This document shows, piece after piece, positions 17,775 through 26,353 of a stretch of DNA of 59,077 nucleotides. The first letter of the stretch is position 1; every line of letters starts with the position of its first letter. Below the pieces are notes generated by a model, which was not told where the DNA came from, searched no databases, and saw only the letters and a list, made by a program, of their open reading frames with translations. This DNA is from Solidesulfovibrio sp. (GTDB taxonomy: Bacteria; Desulfobacterota; Desulfovibrionia; Desulfovibrionales; Desulfovibrionaceae): assembly GCF_029978005.1 (NCBI RefSeq), contig NZ_JARKOZ010000021.1, forward strand, positions 1-59,077, written 5' to 3'. Made by a program: the position numbers and the translations under genes.

Positions 17775-18617
17775 ATGAGCGGTCGCAATGACGGAATGCC
17801 GGGCGACCCCTGGCCCGGACAAGGCCGGTGCCTGGGGGGATTCTGCGTGGATTCGCCGCTGTCGGCCGAACTGGTGGTCGCCGCGGCCGAGGCCGAAGGG
17901 ACGCCCGTGGCCCTGTGCCTGGGCCCGGACCAGGCCGGACGCCCTCCCCTGCCCGCCGTGCGCCGGATCGTGTTCGAGCTGGCGCGCCAGGCCGCAGTGC
18001 CGGCGACGGTCGTGTACACGGGAGTCCGCGACCTGGGCGGGGTCGCGAACTCCCTGGACCTCGGCTGCGCCGCCATCGACTTCGACGGCTCGGCCCTGCC
18101 TTTCGAACGCAACGTCTCCCTGACCGCCGAGGCGGTGCGTCTGGCCGCCGGCACCGCCTGCCGGGTCTGGGGAGAGATCGGCGCGTTCGGCGACTTCGGC
18201 CGGGACGACCACGGCCACTGCCTCTACTACGACTATGCCGAACGCTTCGTCTGCGACACCGCAGTGGCCGGGCTGTCCATCGCCCTGCCCTCGAGCGACG
18301 GCGCGACCTCGGGCCAGGAGCGCCACCGCCTGGCCACGCTTCGGCGTCGCCTGGCCTGCGACCTGTCCCTGCACGACGCCAGCCTGCTTTCCTCCGAGGA
18401 GATCAGCGGCTTCGTGGACATCGGCCTGGCCCGGCTCACCTTTTCGCGCGGCCAGGCCCCGCCCTTTACCGGCCGCCCCCTGCCGGGCGCGAGCGCCTAC
18501 GAGCAGCGCATCAACGCCATCCGTCTCCGGCTGCGCCTTTTAAGCCGGGCCGGCCTCGCCGGCGTCCCGGCCTGTCCAACGCCCGCCGGCCCCGAACGGC
18601 CCCGGCGGAAATCCTAA
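17775..18617 (+). CDS. Class II aldolase-like protein without metal-binding histidines
   Basis: A 280-residue protein aligned by eye with class II fructose-bisphosphate/tagatose aldolases (Fba, GatY, KbaY). 'AAIDFDGSALPFERNVSLTAEAVRLA' matches the family's S-V-M-x-D-G-S-x-L-P-x-x-E-N-x-x-x-T, 'VWGEIGAFG' matches V-E-G-E-L-G, and 'YAERFVCDTAVAGLSIAL' matches the segment that follows. The zinc site H-x-D-H is replaced by 'TGVRDLGG', and the later H-G-G-S/G motif by 'LHDASLLSS'. It therefore probably lacks normal zinc-dependent aldolase activity. GGGAGGAAG precedes the start. The dehydrogenase gene follows within 12 bases. Confidence 0.7.
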   Translation: MSGRNDGMPGDPWPGQGRCLGGFCVDSPLSAELVVAAAEAEGTPVALCLGPDQAGRPPLPAVRRIVFELARQAAVPATVVYTGVRDLGGVANSLDLGCAAIDFDGSALPFERNVSLTAEAVRLAAGTACRVWGEIGAFGDFGRDDHGHCLYYDYAERFVCDTAVAGLSIALPSSDGATSGQERHRLATLRRRLACDLSLHDASLLSSEEISGFVDIGLARLTFSRGQAPPFTGRPLPGASAYEQRINAIRLRLRLLSRAGLAGVPACPTPAGPERPRRKS

Positions 18618-18628
18618 AGGAATCACCC

Positions 18629-19684
18629 ATGCCCTACCCCCTGCGCCTGCTGTCCGAAGCCGGCCAAGCCGTGCTTACGGCCCACGGCGTCCCGTCCGTG
18701 GCCGCGGCCTCGGTCATGGACGTCCTGGTCGCGGCCGAAGCCCGCGGCTTTTCCTCCCACGGCCTGCTGCGCCTGCCCAGGATCGTGGCCGGCATCGTCT
18801 CCGGAGCCATCGTCCCGGCGGCCGAGCCGTCCATCGACTTCGCCTCCCGCTGCTGCCTGCGCGTAAACGGCAGGCAGGCCCCCGGGCCCTACGCCGCCCG
18901 GCTGACCATGAACGCGGTCGTTTCCTGGGCCAAGACCGACGGGCTGTGCCTGGCCTCGGCTTCGGGCATGTCCCACTTCGGCTTCGGCGGCTATTACGCG
19001 GACATGGCCGCGGCCGAGGGCCTGGTGGGCCTGGTCCTTTGCAACACCCAGCCCGCGGCCGGCCCCTTCGGCGGGCAAAGCAAAGTGCTGGGCACCAACC
19101 CCATCTCCTTTTCCTGCCCGACCGGCGAGCCGGGCGGCGTCCCCCTCAGCCTGGACATGGCCACCACGGCCGCGGCCCGAGGACTCCTCCTGTCCCACAA
19201 GCTGCGAAGCGAGCCGCTGCCCCCGGACATCGCCGCCGGCCCGGACGGCGGCATGACCACCGACCCCGACGAGGCCCTGGCGGGCTTCCTGCTGCCCCTT
19301 GGCGGAGCCTTCGGCTTCAAGGGCACGGGCCTGGCGCTCATGGTGGACATCCTCAGCGGCGCGCTTTCCGGCGCGGCCACGGGGCTTCGGGTCAAGGGCA
19401 CCCTCGACGCCGAAACGCCCTGCACCGCCGGCTTCCTGTTTCTGGCCCTGGACCCGGCCTTTTTCTGCGGCAGGGAGCGGTTCCTGGCCGAGGTGGACCG
19501 GCTCGTGGCCGACATGCGGGGTGCCGGTCCAGACGTGCGCCTGCCCGGAGAACGGGGCCATGCCCGGGCCAAGCGGGCGGCCCGGGAGGGGGTGGAGCTG
19601 CCCCAGGCCCTGGTCGCGCGCCTGCGCGCCCTGGAGGCCGAGGCCGGGGTGTGCGTCCTGTCGCGGTCCGGCGACGCTTCGTGA
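18629..19684 (+). CDS. Malate/L-lactate (LDH2) family NAD(P)-dependent dehydrogenase
   Basis: A 351-residue member of the YlbC/ComC/LDH2 family, which oxidises L-2-hydroxy acids such as malate, sulfolactate or ureidoglycolate and has an unusual NAD(P) fold. Seen motifs include 'ARGFSSHGLLRLPR', 'GMSHFGFGGYYADMA' with the catalytic histidine, 'KVLGTNPISFSCPT' and 'GGAFGFKGTGLALMVDIL'. AAAGGA is upstream. It lies between the aldolase-like gene and a TSUP permease. Beside fumarase and a dicarboxylate carrier, malate is the simplest substrate, but sequence alone cannot decide. Confidence 0.88.
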   Translation: MPYPLRLLSEAGQAVLTAHGVPSVAAASVMDVLVAAEARGFSSHGLLRLPRIVAGIVSGAIVPAAEPSIDFASRCCLRVNGRQAPGPYAARLTMNAVVSWAKTDGLCLASASGMSHFGFGGYYADMAAAEGLVGLVLCNTQPAAGPFGGQSKVLGTNPISFSCPTGEPGGVPLSLDMATTAAARGLLLSHKLRSEPLPPDIAAGPDGGMTTDPDEALAGFLLPLGGAFGFKGTGLALMVDILSGALSGAATGLRVKGTLDAETPCTAGFLFLALDPAFFCGRERFLAEVDRLVADMRGAGPDVRLPGERGHARAKRAAREGVELPQALVARLRALEAEAGVCVLSRSGDAS

Positions 19685-19691
19685 GGTCTTC

Positions 19692-20435
19692 ATGAGTCTC
19701 GGCGCCGTATTGGCCATCCTCGCCGGCTCCCTGGCCGGCGCGTTCGTGTCCGGGGTCTCGGGCTTCGCCTTCGGGCTGGTGGCCCTTTCCTTCTGGGCCT
19801 GGCGGCTCGACCCGCTGCTGCTTGGCCCCATGGTCGTCTTCGGCTCCATCGTCACCCAGGCCACCTCGCTTTCGGCCATCTGGGGCCGCCTGGACTGGCC
19901 CCGCCTGCGGCCGTTCCTGGTCGGCGGCGTGGCCGGGGTGCCTTGCGGGGTCATGCTGCTCGGGGTCATGGACATCCGGGTCTTCAAGGCGGCGGTGGGC
20001 GTGGTGCTCGTGGCCTACAGCGCCTACCTGCTGCTGGCCCGGACCCGGGCGGGCGTCCGTTTCGGCGGCGGGCTGGCCGACGGCGCGGCCGGCTTCGTCG
20101 GCGGGGTCATGGGCGGGCTGGCCGGGCTCAACGGCCCCGCGCCCGTTTTGTGGTGCATGGTGCGGGGCTGGGACAAGGACGTGCAGCGCTCCGTGGTCCA
20201 GTCCTACATCCTGGCCATCCAGATCGTCACCTTCCTCGGCTACGCCGTGGCCGGCAAGCTCACCCGGCCCACCTTCGAGGCCTTCGGCCTGATGCTGCCG
20301 GCGGTGCTGGTTTCGGCCTGGATCGGGGTGCGGGTCTGCGAGCGGATAAGCGAATGCCTTTTCCGGCGGCTGGTCCTCGTGCTGCTCTTCTTCTCCGGCG
20401 CGGCCCTGCTGGCGGGGTCCCTGAGCGGCGTCTAG
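19692..20435 (+). CDS. TSUP (TauE/SafE) family permease
   Basis: A 247-residue membrane protein with the TSUP two-repeat pattern ('GAFVSGVSGFAFGLVALSFWAW' and 'GFVGGVMGGLAGLNGPAPVLWCMVRGWDK'), about eight helices. It starts seven bases after the dehydrogenase, so it belongs to that transcript. It differs from the first TSUP protein of the window and is more like the organic-anion branch. Substrate unknown; an organic acid made or used by the dehydrogenase is a reasonable guess. Confidence 0.85.
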   Translation: MSLGAVLAILAGSLAGAFVSGVSGFAFGLVALSFWAWRLDPLLLGPMVVFGSIVTQATSLSAIWGRLDWPRLRPFLVGGVAGVPCGVMLLGVMDIRVFKAAVGVVLVAYSAYLLLARTRAGVRFGGGLADGAAGFVGGVMGGLAGLNGPAPVLWCMVRGWDKDVQRSVVQSYILAIQIVTFLGYAVAGKLTRPTFEAFGLMLPAVLVSAWIGVRVCERISECLFRRLVLVLLFFSGAALLAGSLSGV

Positions 20436-20460
20436 CGCCCGCCTTCCTGTCCTCGGCCAA

Positions 20461-20715
20461 AAAGAAGGGCCCCGCTTCCGTCCAAGCGGGGCCCTGGGTG
20501 CCTACGGTCGCACGGTCGTGGGGCGTGTGTCCGTCAAGCGCTTTCGTAGTGGGGGACGCAGCCCGCCCGGGCCGACGCGCGGCCTTGCCGCAGGCCCCGT
20601 CGTCCCGCCTCCTCTTCTCTCACATTCCCCGGCGACCCCAGGGAACACGCCGACGCCTCGGCGCGCCTCCCCCTTAGCAACAGGCATGCCTTTCGATATC
20701 TGCTGGCAACTTACT
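20461..20715 (-). ncRNA. Candidate structured minus-strand RNA
   Basis: Between the TSUP gene and the chemoreceptor no plausible protein is coded. On the minus strand a weak promoter (TTGGGC, 17 bases, TTTATT near 20730-20755) is followed by about 250 bases rich in self-complementary G+C stretches (for example GCGGCAAGGCCGC inside CGACG...CGTCG), and then the strong hairpin at 20467-20494 with TTCTTTTT after it. The purine-rich unpaired segment inside a rod-like fold recalls 6S RNA, but I could not confirm its conserved features. It is not tmRNA, SRP RNA or RNase P RNA by their signature motifs. Confidence 0.35.
20467..20494 (-). terminator. Rho-independent terminator reading minus
   Basis: An 11-bp perfect stem (GGGCCCCGCTT with AAGCGGGGCCC) around six bases. 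On the minus strand it is followed by TTCTTTTT; on the plus strand no T-run follows, so it does not terminate the TSUP gene in the usual way. No minus-strand protein gene lies upstream, which is part of the case for an RNA gene here. Confidence 0.65.
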
Positions 20716-20769
20716 GAAATAAAACATTATTCCAAAAACAGCCCAACCGCCTGAGCCCGTATGGAAACG

Positions 20770-20885
20770 ACTATTGGGCAGGCGGACCACTATTGGGCCG
20801 CCGCCCCACGGGGGAGAGGCCGGCGCGCAGCCCTGGCTGGAGCCGCTTCGTCCGGGTCGGGGACGGCGCAAGAACCAATATTGGG
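20770..20885. promoter_or_regulatory. Activator-site cluster upstream of the chemoreceptor
   Basis: Two direct copies of ACTATTGGGC (20770-20779, 20789-20798) and one palindromic CCAATATTGGGC (20874-20885). The palindrome shares CCAATATTGG with the site upstream of the fumarate reductase operon (15622). The cluster lies 180-290 bases upstream of the sigma-54 promoter of the chemoreceptor. Confidence 0.5.
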
Positions 20886-21063
20886 CACAATGTTTCCATT
20901 GGCCGCGCGCAAACCCCGTCCCGGGGCGGCCGCAAGGCTCCGGCCGAGACGACGGCCGCCGGCCGGGCAAGGGGAACGAACACGCCGGGAGGAAGCAGGG
21001 GCGCAGTTCGGGAGTGCGGGCCCTTCCGCCGGACGGCCGCGAATCGCCGCCGCCGGGGAGGCA

Positions 21064-21079
21064 TGGAACAGGAGTTGCT
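21064..21079 (+). promoter_or_regulatory. Sigma-54 promoter of the chemoreceptor gene
   Basis: TGGAACAGGAGTTGCT matches TGGCAC-N5-TTGCW with one change, and GG and GC are ten bases apart. Predicted start near 21092, about 120 bases before the ATG of the chemoreceptor. Confidence 0.65.
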
Positions 21080-21212
21080 AAACGGCTGGACGCCGTGGAG
21101 TGGCCGCAGCGGCATGCCCGCGCCGTTTCTTGCCTGCAAGACACGGCGCGGCGCATCGGAAACGGAAGATCGGCCCGCCTGCGTCCCTTGCACCGCAACG
21201 CCCGGAGGAAGC

Positions 21213-23528
21213 ATGAAAAAGCCGTTGCTGCGCAGCATCAACAGCGTCATGACCCTGCTGTTGAGCCTCGTTTTGATCGCGGCCGTCCTCTCCCTGGTCC
21301 TCTACGTCTCCCACACTTCCTATGAAGACATGGTCGCCGTCCAGACCCAAAACATGGCCGGCTCCTGCCGCAACGTCATCGAGAACATCAACGAACTCCT
21401 AGACGCCAACCTGGCCCTGACCAGGTCCCTGGCCATGGAGGACCGGGTCGTGGCCGCCCTGTCGGGCAAGCCCGCCGACCTGGACGCCTTCGTGGCCGGC
21501 CAGTTCAAGGTCCACCCCGGTCTGGACTCCCTGGTCGTCCTCGACGCCGCGGGAGCGCCCGTGGCCGTCGCCGTCAAGGGCAAGGCCGCGGCGGGCAAGG
21601 GCCTGCCCGGGGCCGGCTGCCTCAAGGAGGCCCTGGCCGGGCGGGACTGCCTCGGCGAAGAGGTGGAGCGCTCCCCCCTCACCGAGGACTACGTCCTGGC
21701 CCTGGCCGCGCCGGTGCGCGACCCGGCCTCGGGCCGAGTCCTCGGCGCGGTGCTGGCGGGCATCGACTGGGACCGCTTCCGGGCCAGGTACATCTCGCCG
21801 ATCAAGGTCGGGCAGTCGGGCTACGCCTTCCTCTTCGACGCCCACAAGCGGCTCATCGCCCACCCCCAGGCCAAGCTCATGCTCGACGACCGCAGCGACA
21901 AGGCCAACGTGCAGGAGGCCTTCGCCAAAAGGCAGGGCGTCTATCGCTACGCCTTCGAGGGTCACGACAAGGTGCAGGTCTACGACAATGTGGCCCGAAA
22001 CGGCTGGATCATCTGCATCACGGCCGAGGAGGACGAGCTGGCGGCCCTGGCCGTGCGGCAGCGCACGGTGCTGCTGGCCATCGGCCTGGCCGCCTACGTC
22101 GCGCTCATGGCCGCCATCCTGTGCTTGGTGCGCTGGGGGGTGCTCGCGCCCCTGCGCTCGATCATGGCCTTCAGCGCCGCCGTGGCCGGCGGGGACTACA
22201 ACGCCGCCCTGGACGGCCGCTTCCGCTTCGAGTTGCGCGAACTGGCCGAGAACATCCGGAAAATGACCCACGAGCTCAAGCTGCGCCTGGGCTTCGCCGA
22301 CGGCGTGCTGCGCGGCTTCGCCATGCCGGCCTGCGTCGTGGGCACGGCCGGCGAGCTGCTTTTCGTCAACCGCCAGATGCTGCGGGTCCTGGGGCGGGCC
22401 GGCCAGCCCGAGGCGTTTCTGGGCCTGCAGGCGGGACAACTCTTCGGCGGCCAGGGCGGCGCGGCCCTGGCGGACGTCCTGGCCGCCGAGGAGGACAAGA
22501 CCGTCGAATCCCTGGAAACCCAGCTGCTCCTGCACGACGGCCGATCCCTGGTCGTCTCCCTCGACGCCGCGCCCATCCGCGACCTCGACGGCCGACGCCT
22601 CGGGGTCATCGTCACCCTGGTGGACCTGACCGAGGTGCTCGGCCAGAAAAGCCGGATCGAGGCCCAGCGGGACGCCATGGCCAAGGCGGCGGAAGTGGCC
22701 GAGACCATTTCCCTGCGTCTGTCCGTGGCCGCGGAACAGCTCTCGGCCCAGGTGGAAGAGGCGAGCCGTGGGGCCGAAAACCAGAAGGAGCGCCTGAGCG
22801 AGGCCGCCCTGGCCATCGTGAACCTCAAGGCCTCCATCGGCGACGTGGCCCAAAACGCGGGCAATGCCGCCCGAAACGCCGGCGAGGCCAGGGAAAAGGC
22901 CGGCACGGGCGAACAGGCCGTCGGCCACTCCACCCAGGCCTGTCGGCAGGTCGAGACCCACTCCGAGGTCATGAAGCAGCAGATCGAGCACTTAAGCCGC
23001 AAGGCCGTGGGCATCGGCTCCATCCTGCAGATCATCGAGGACATCGCCGACCAGACCAACCTGCTGGCGCTTAACGCCGCCATCGAGGCGGCCCGGGCCG
23101 GCGACGCCGGCCGGGGCTTCGCGGTCGTGGCCGACGAGGTGCGAAAGCTCGCGGAAAAGACCATGGGCGCGACCCAGGACGTGGGGACCAACATCGCGGA
23201 CATCCAGGCCTCCATCGCCAAGGCCCTGGACCAGATGGCCGAGTCCGGCGCGCTGGTGTCGCGCACCGGCGCGCTGTCCACCGAATCCGGCCAGGTCCTT
23301 GGGGAGATCGTGCGCATCTCCGGCCAAAGCGCGGCGGAGATCCTCTCCATCGCCGCCGCGGCCGAGGAGCAGTCCGCGGCCAGCGAGCAGATCGCCCGCT
23401 CGGCCGAGGAAGCCAGCGCCATCGCCTCGCAGACGGCGGACAGCATGGTCCAGTCGGCCCAGGCCGTGGCCAACCTGTCCAGGATGGTCGGCGAGCTCAA
23501 CGAGCTCATCAAGAGCATGCGGGACTGA
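21213..23528 (+). CDS. Methyl-accepting chemotaxis protein with Cache, HAMP and PAS domains
   Basis: A 771-residue receptor. An N-terminal helix ([20 protein letters not shown]) and a second near residue 290 bracket a periplasmic dCache sensor (about 40-280; '[19 protein letters not shown]' is typical). A HAMP segment follows (about 310-365), then a PAS domain (about 370-480) and a C-terminal signalling domain. The CheA-contact hairpin tip is '[23 protein letters not shown]'. GGAGGAAG precedes the start. With an apparent sigma-54 promoter and the same activator motif as the fumarate reductase operon, it may sense a C4-dicarboxylate. Dicarboxylates are common ligands of such Cache domains. Confidence 0.92.
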   Translation: MKKPLLRSINSVMTLLLSLVLIAAVLSLVLYVSHTSYEDMVAVQTQNMAGSCRNVIENINELLDANLALTRSLAMEDRVVAALSGKPADLDAFVAGQFKVHPGLDSLVVLDAAGAPVAVAVKGKAAAGKGLPGAGCLKEALAGRDCLGEEVERSPLTEDYVLALAAPVRDPASGRVLGAVLAGIDWDRFRARYISPIKVGQSGYAFLFDAHKRLIAHPQAKLMLDDRSDKANVQEAFAKRQGVYRYAFEGHDKVQVYDNVARNGWIICITAEEDELAALAVRQRTVLLAIGLAAYVALMAAILCLVRWGVLAPLRSIMAFSAAVAGGDYNAALDGRFRFELRELAENIRKMTHELKLRLGFADGVLRGFAMPACVVGTAGELLFVNRQMLRVLGRAGQPEAFLGLQAGQLFGGQGGAALADVLAAEEDKTVESLETQLLLHDGRSLVVSLDAAPIRDLDGRRLGVIVTLVDLTEVLGQKSRIEAQRDAMAKAAEVAETISLRLSVAAEQLSAQVEEASRGAENQKERLSEAALAIVNLKASIGDVAQNAGNAARNAGEAREKAGTGEQAVGHSTQACRQVETHSEVMKQQIEHLSRKAVGIGSILQIIEDIADQTNLLALNAAIEAARAGDAGRGFAVVADEVRKLAEKTMGATQDVGTNIADIQASIAKALDQMAESGALVSRTGALSTESGQVLGEIVRISGQSAAEILSIAAAAEEQSAASEQIARSAEEASAIASQTADSMVQSAQAVANLSRMVGELNELIKSMRD

Positions 23529-23538
23529 GCCGGCTGCG

Positions 23539-23567
23539 GGCGCTGCCCTGCCCGGCAGGGCAGCGCC
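23539..23567 (+). terminator. Hairpin after the chemoreceptor gene
   Basis: A 13-bp perfect stem (GGCGCTGCCCTGC with its complement) around CCG, ten bases after the stop codon. Only TT follows on the plus strand, so termination may be weak or Rho-assisted. Confidence 0.5.
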
Positions 23568-23821
23568 TTCGCCCGGGCGGGCAACGCGCCATGGTCGCCG
23601 CCCTCGATGCCACGGCGCGGCAGGCCACGGCGAGGCGTCGCCCCCCTCGCGCCCGCCGGCAACGGCCGAATTCCGCCTTTCTGTAATATGCTGAATAAAT
23701 TAATTAAAATCTGAAACAACAGAACATGCCTCTATTTCCTCTTGCAAATTGTTCCACATACGTGGTGACTTTTGACCCAAAACAGCTTGGAGAGGGGTAA
23801 ATTTTTCGCAAGGCTCTAACC

Positions 23822-23851
23822 TTTTGTTATGCCTGATTAGACATAGCAAAA
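23822..23851. promoter_or_regulatory. Candidate activator site upstream of the aldehyde dehydrogenase promoter
   Basis: TTTTGTTATG and CATAGCAAAA form a 10-bp inverted repeat with one mismatch around a ten-base spacer. It lies about 115 bases upstream of the sigma-54 box at 23965, a normal enhancer distance. The surrounding 23690-24000 is clearly more A+T-rich than its flanks and holds no gene. Confidence 0.4.
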
Positions 23852-23964
23852 ACGACCCAGGCCATGCCCCTTGGTGGGCTCTCCCGGTTCCCTCCTGCCC
23901 GACCTGCCGGCTTCCCGCTCGAGGTCTTTCTCCCAACACTCCTGAATTACACACTTTCATTATT

Positions 23965-23980
23965 TGGATCGATAGTTGCT
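23965..23980 (+). promoter_or_regulatory. Sigma-54 promoter of the aldehyde dehydrogenase transcript
   Basis: TGGATCGATAGTTGCT has GG and GC ten bases apart and a perfect TTGCT -12 element; the -24 half matches in TGG and its final C. Predicted start near 23993, leaving a 300-base leader before the aldehyde dehydrogenase. Confidence 0.6.
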
Positions 23981-24081
23981 TTTCTTAACATAGGTCCATC
24001 CGGCGTCCGACCCGCCTGGGCTCCGGCCGGAACCAGGCAGGCGAGCCGATAGGGGACGCCTTGCCCAAGGAGGAGGAACGC

Positions 24082-24168
24082 ATGGTCTTGCCGCACGCCC
24101 CGGCGGGACGGCCGCGACGCCGGCCGCCCGGCCCCGATCCCCCGATCCCCTTCCCCGGCGTCGCCTGA
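24082..24168 (+). CDS. Proline-rich 28-residue leader peptide (candidate)
   Basis: An ATG preceded by a near-perfect ribosome site (AAGGAGGAGG, five bases away) opens a 28-codon frame whose product contains ten prolines and a run of arginines (GRPRRRPPGPDPPIPFPG). It lies in the leader between the sigma-54 promoter and the aldehyde dehydrogenase. The stop codon sits in a strong hairpin. Polyproline stretches stall ribosomes, so this may be a regulatory leader. High G+C favours proline codons by chance, but the strong ribosome site is hard to explain otherwise. Confidence 0.45.
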   Translation: MVLPHAPAGRPRRRPPGPDPPIPFPGVA

Positions 24169-24176
24169 CGCCGGGG
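24153..24176 (+). promoter_or_regulatory. Leader hairpin overlapping the stop of the leader peptide
   Basis: CCCCGGCGTC and GACGCCGGGG pair perfectly around GCCT, and the TGA of the leader frame is at 24166-24168. Further hairpins follow at about 24192-24219 (GGCGGCC/GGCCGCC) and 24228-24243 (CACCGC/GCGGTG), the last followed eight bases later by TTTTT. This layout could act as an attenuator. Confidence 0.4.
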
Positions 24177-24290
24177 CTCTCCGGTCCGCGCGGCGGCGGC
24201 CTTCGCGCCCCGGCCGCCGTCCCTTGGCACCGCATCGGCGGTGGGGCTTCGTTTTTGCCCGCGCCGCCCAAACCGCAAAGGAGCATCCGC

Positions 24291-25763
24291 ATGAAACCGC
24301 GCCTCGACGAGTCCTACAAGCTCTTCATCGACGGGAGATGGGTCGGCAGCAGCTGCGGCAAGACCTTCACCACGACCAACCCCGCCACTGGCGAGGTCCT
24401 GGCCACCTGCGCCAACGCCTGCGGCTCCGACGTGGACATGGCCGTGGACGCCGCCTGGGCGGCCTTCCCGGCCTGGAAGAGGACCAGCCCCCAAGAGCGC
24501 GCCGCCATCCTCAACAGGATCGCGGACCTCATCGACGCCAACGCCGAGCACCTGGCCATGGTCGAGACCTGCGACAACGGCAAGCCCCTGCGCGAGACCA
24601 GGAACATCGACGTGCCCCTGTCCTCGGACCACTTCCGCTACTTCGCCTCGGTGGTGCGCACCGAGGAAGGCCGGGCGGCCATGATCGACGACCAGACCAT
24701 GAGCATCATCCTGCGCGAGCCCATCGGCGTGGTCGGCCAGATCATTCCCTGGAACTTCCCCCTGCTCATGGCCGCCTGGAAGATCTCGCCGGCCCTGGCC
24801 TCGGGCAACTGCGTCGTCATAAAGCCCTCCATCGAGACGCCGCTGTCGCTTCTCGAGCTGACCAAGCTCATGGCGCAAGTGCTGCCGGCCGGCGTGGTCA
24901 ACGTCATCACCGGCAAGGGCTCGCTTTCCGGCAACGCCATGCTGGAGCACGGCGGCTTCACCAAACTGGCCTTCACCGGCTCCACCGAGATCGGCTACAC
25001 CGTGGCCGAATCCGCGGCCAAGCGACTCATCCCCGGCACGCTGGAACTCGGCGGCAAGTCGGCCAACATCTTCTTCCCGGACGCCCCCTGGGAAAAAGCC
25101 ATCGAGGGCCTGCAGCTCGGCATCCTGCTCAACCAAGGACAGGTCTGCTGCGCCGGCTCCCGGGCCTTCATCCACGAAGACATCTACGACGCCTTCGTGG
25201 AAGAGGCGGTCAAGGCCTTCTCCGCCATCAAGGTCGGCCTGCCCTGGGAGGCGGACACGCAAATGGGATCCCAGATCAACGAACGCCAGTTGGAGAAGAT
25301 CCTGGCCTACGTCCAGGTGGGCAAGGACGAGGGAGCCAAGGTGGCCGTGGGCGGCGAACGCCTCAACGGCAAGCTCGGCAAGGGCGCGTTCATGCGGCCC
25401 ACGCTGCTCACCGACGTGACCAACGACATGCGCGTGGCCCGGGAGGAGATCTTCGGGCCGGTGGTGTGCGCCATCAAGTTCAAGGACGAGGACGAGGTCG
25501 TGGCCCAGGCCAACGACAACGAATACGGCCTCGGCGGCGCGGTCTGGACCAAGGACATCAACCGGGCGCTGCGCGTGGCCCGGGCCGTGGAGACCGGGCG
25601 CATGTGGGTCAACACCTACAACATCCTGCCCGCCCACGCCCCCTTCGGCGGCTACAAGAAGTCCGGCATCGGCCGCGAAAACCACCGCATGATGCTCGAC
25701 CACTACACCCAAAGCAAAAACATCTTCATCAGCCTGTCCGAGGACAAGATCGGCCTGTACTGA
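24291..25763 (+). CDS. NAD-dependent aldehyde dehydrogenase
   Basis: A 490-residue soluble aldehyde dehydrogenase of the ExaC/AldB type. The NAD-binding and catalytic motifs are seen: 'IIPWNFPLLMAAWKISPAL', 'FTGSTEIG', the general base in 'LELGGKSANIFFPDA', and the nucleophile in 'NQGQVCCAGSRAFIHED'. Length is normal. AAAGGAG stands eight bases before the start chosen; an in-frame ATG 12 codons upstream lacks a site. It oxidises an aliphatic aldehyde such as acetaldehyde to the acid. Its own sigma-54 promoter and leader suggest tight induction. Confidence 0.92.
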   Translation: MKPRLDESYKLFIDGRWVGSSCGKTFTTTNPATGEVLATCANACGSDVDMAVDAAWAAFPAWKRTSPQERAAILNRIADLIDANAEHLAMVETCDNGKPLRETRNIDVPLSSDHFRYFASVVRTEEGRAAMIDDQTMSIILREPIGVVGQIIPWNFPLLMAAWKISPALASGNCVVIKPSIETPLSLLELTKLMAQVLPAGVVNVITGKGSLSGNAMLEHGGFTKLAFTGSTEIGYTVAESAAKRLIPGTLELGGKSANIFFPDAPWEKAIEGLQLGILLNQGQVCCAGSRAFIHEDIYDAFVEEAVKAFSAIKVGLPWEADTQMGSQINERQLEKILAYVQVGKDEGAKVAVGGERLNGKLGKGAFMRPTLLTDVTNDMRVAREEIFGPVVCAIKFKDEDEVVAQANDNEYGLGGAVWTKDINRALRVARAVETGRMWVNTYNILPAHAPFGGYKKSGIGRENHRMMLDHYTQSKNIFISLSEDKIGLY

Positions 25764-25830
25764 TCGCCCCCCCCCAAGGGCGGCCGTGTTCGCACGGCCG
25801 CCCGGCGCGCGAAGCACGAGGAGGCTTGCG

Positions 25831-26037
25831 ATGATCACCAGGCATACCCCGGCCGAAGCCATCTTGAACATCCCCGGCGTCGTGGCCTACTGCATCGCCA
25901 AGGGGGTTTCGCCCTACTCCTGCTCCGGAGACTACGGCTTAAGCCTCGGCAGGCTCCTGACGCTTCGCGAAGTGGACGACCCGGACGGCTTCATCGCCGG
26001 GCTCAACAGGCTCGCCGCCAGGCGCAGGCCGCGCTGA
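25831..26037 (+). CDS. Small protein, weakly DUF1858-like
   Basis: A 68-residue protein 67 bases after the aldehyde dehydrogenase, with GAGGAGG upstream of its ATG. The pattern 'ITRHTPAEAILNIPGVVAYCIAKGVSPYSCSG', then a helix and 'DPDGFIAGLNRLA', loosely resembles DUF1858 proteins of anaerobes, which carry a C-x-x-C turn. Here the two cysteines are in 'AYCIAKGVSPYSC'. It is probably co-transcribed with the aldehyde dehydrogenase. No function can be assigned. Confidence 0.6.
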   Translation: MITRHTPAEAILNIPGVVAYCIAKGVSPYSCSGDYGLSLGRLLTLREVDDPDGFIAGLNRLAARRRPR

Positions 26038-26086
26038 CGGCCCCTCGCGGGAAGGCTTCCCGCTATCGCCAAGGAGCACGCTTTCC

Positions 26087-26262
26087 ATGACCGACACGAT
26101 CCTGCGCAACCGTCGGCTCATCCCGGGCCAAACCAGCGGACTGGTCATCGAGGGCCGCACATCGCGGCCAAGGCCCGTCCCGGCAATTTCGTCATCCTGC
26201 GGGTGCACCCCCAGGGGGAGCGCATCCCGCTGACCATCGCCGATCGGCTCCTCGCCGGCTGA
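26087..26262 (+). pseudogene. Remnant of a sulfide dehydrogenase/NfnA-type flavoprotein subunit
   Basis: An ATG with AAGGAG upstream opens 'TDTILRNRRLIPGQTSGLVIEG', matching the start of the FAD subunit of NADP-ferredoxin oxidoreductases (SudB/NfnA). After 'EG' the reading frame breaks. In the next frame the expected continuation is found, 'HIAAKARPGNFVILRV' then 'GERIPLTIAD', up to a stop at 26260. One base appears lost near 26155, and the rest of the roughly 280-residue protein is missing. It is a dead fragment, not a small gene. Confidence 0.65.
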
Positions 26263-26353
26263 CGCCCCACCCGCGCCAGGGCTTGGCGACGTCCGGCCGC
26301 CGCGCAGAAGCGAGGCCCCCCGCAACGTCCGAAGGGACCTCGACGACACGTCG

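Noticed and set aside
20502-20687. A 61-codon minus-strand frame inside the candidate RNA
   Set aside because: The ribosome site is only one base from the ATG and the product is a random-looking Arg/Pro/Gly string; the structured-RNA reading fits better.
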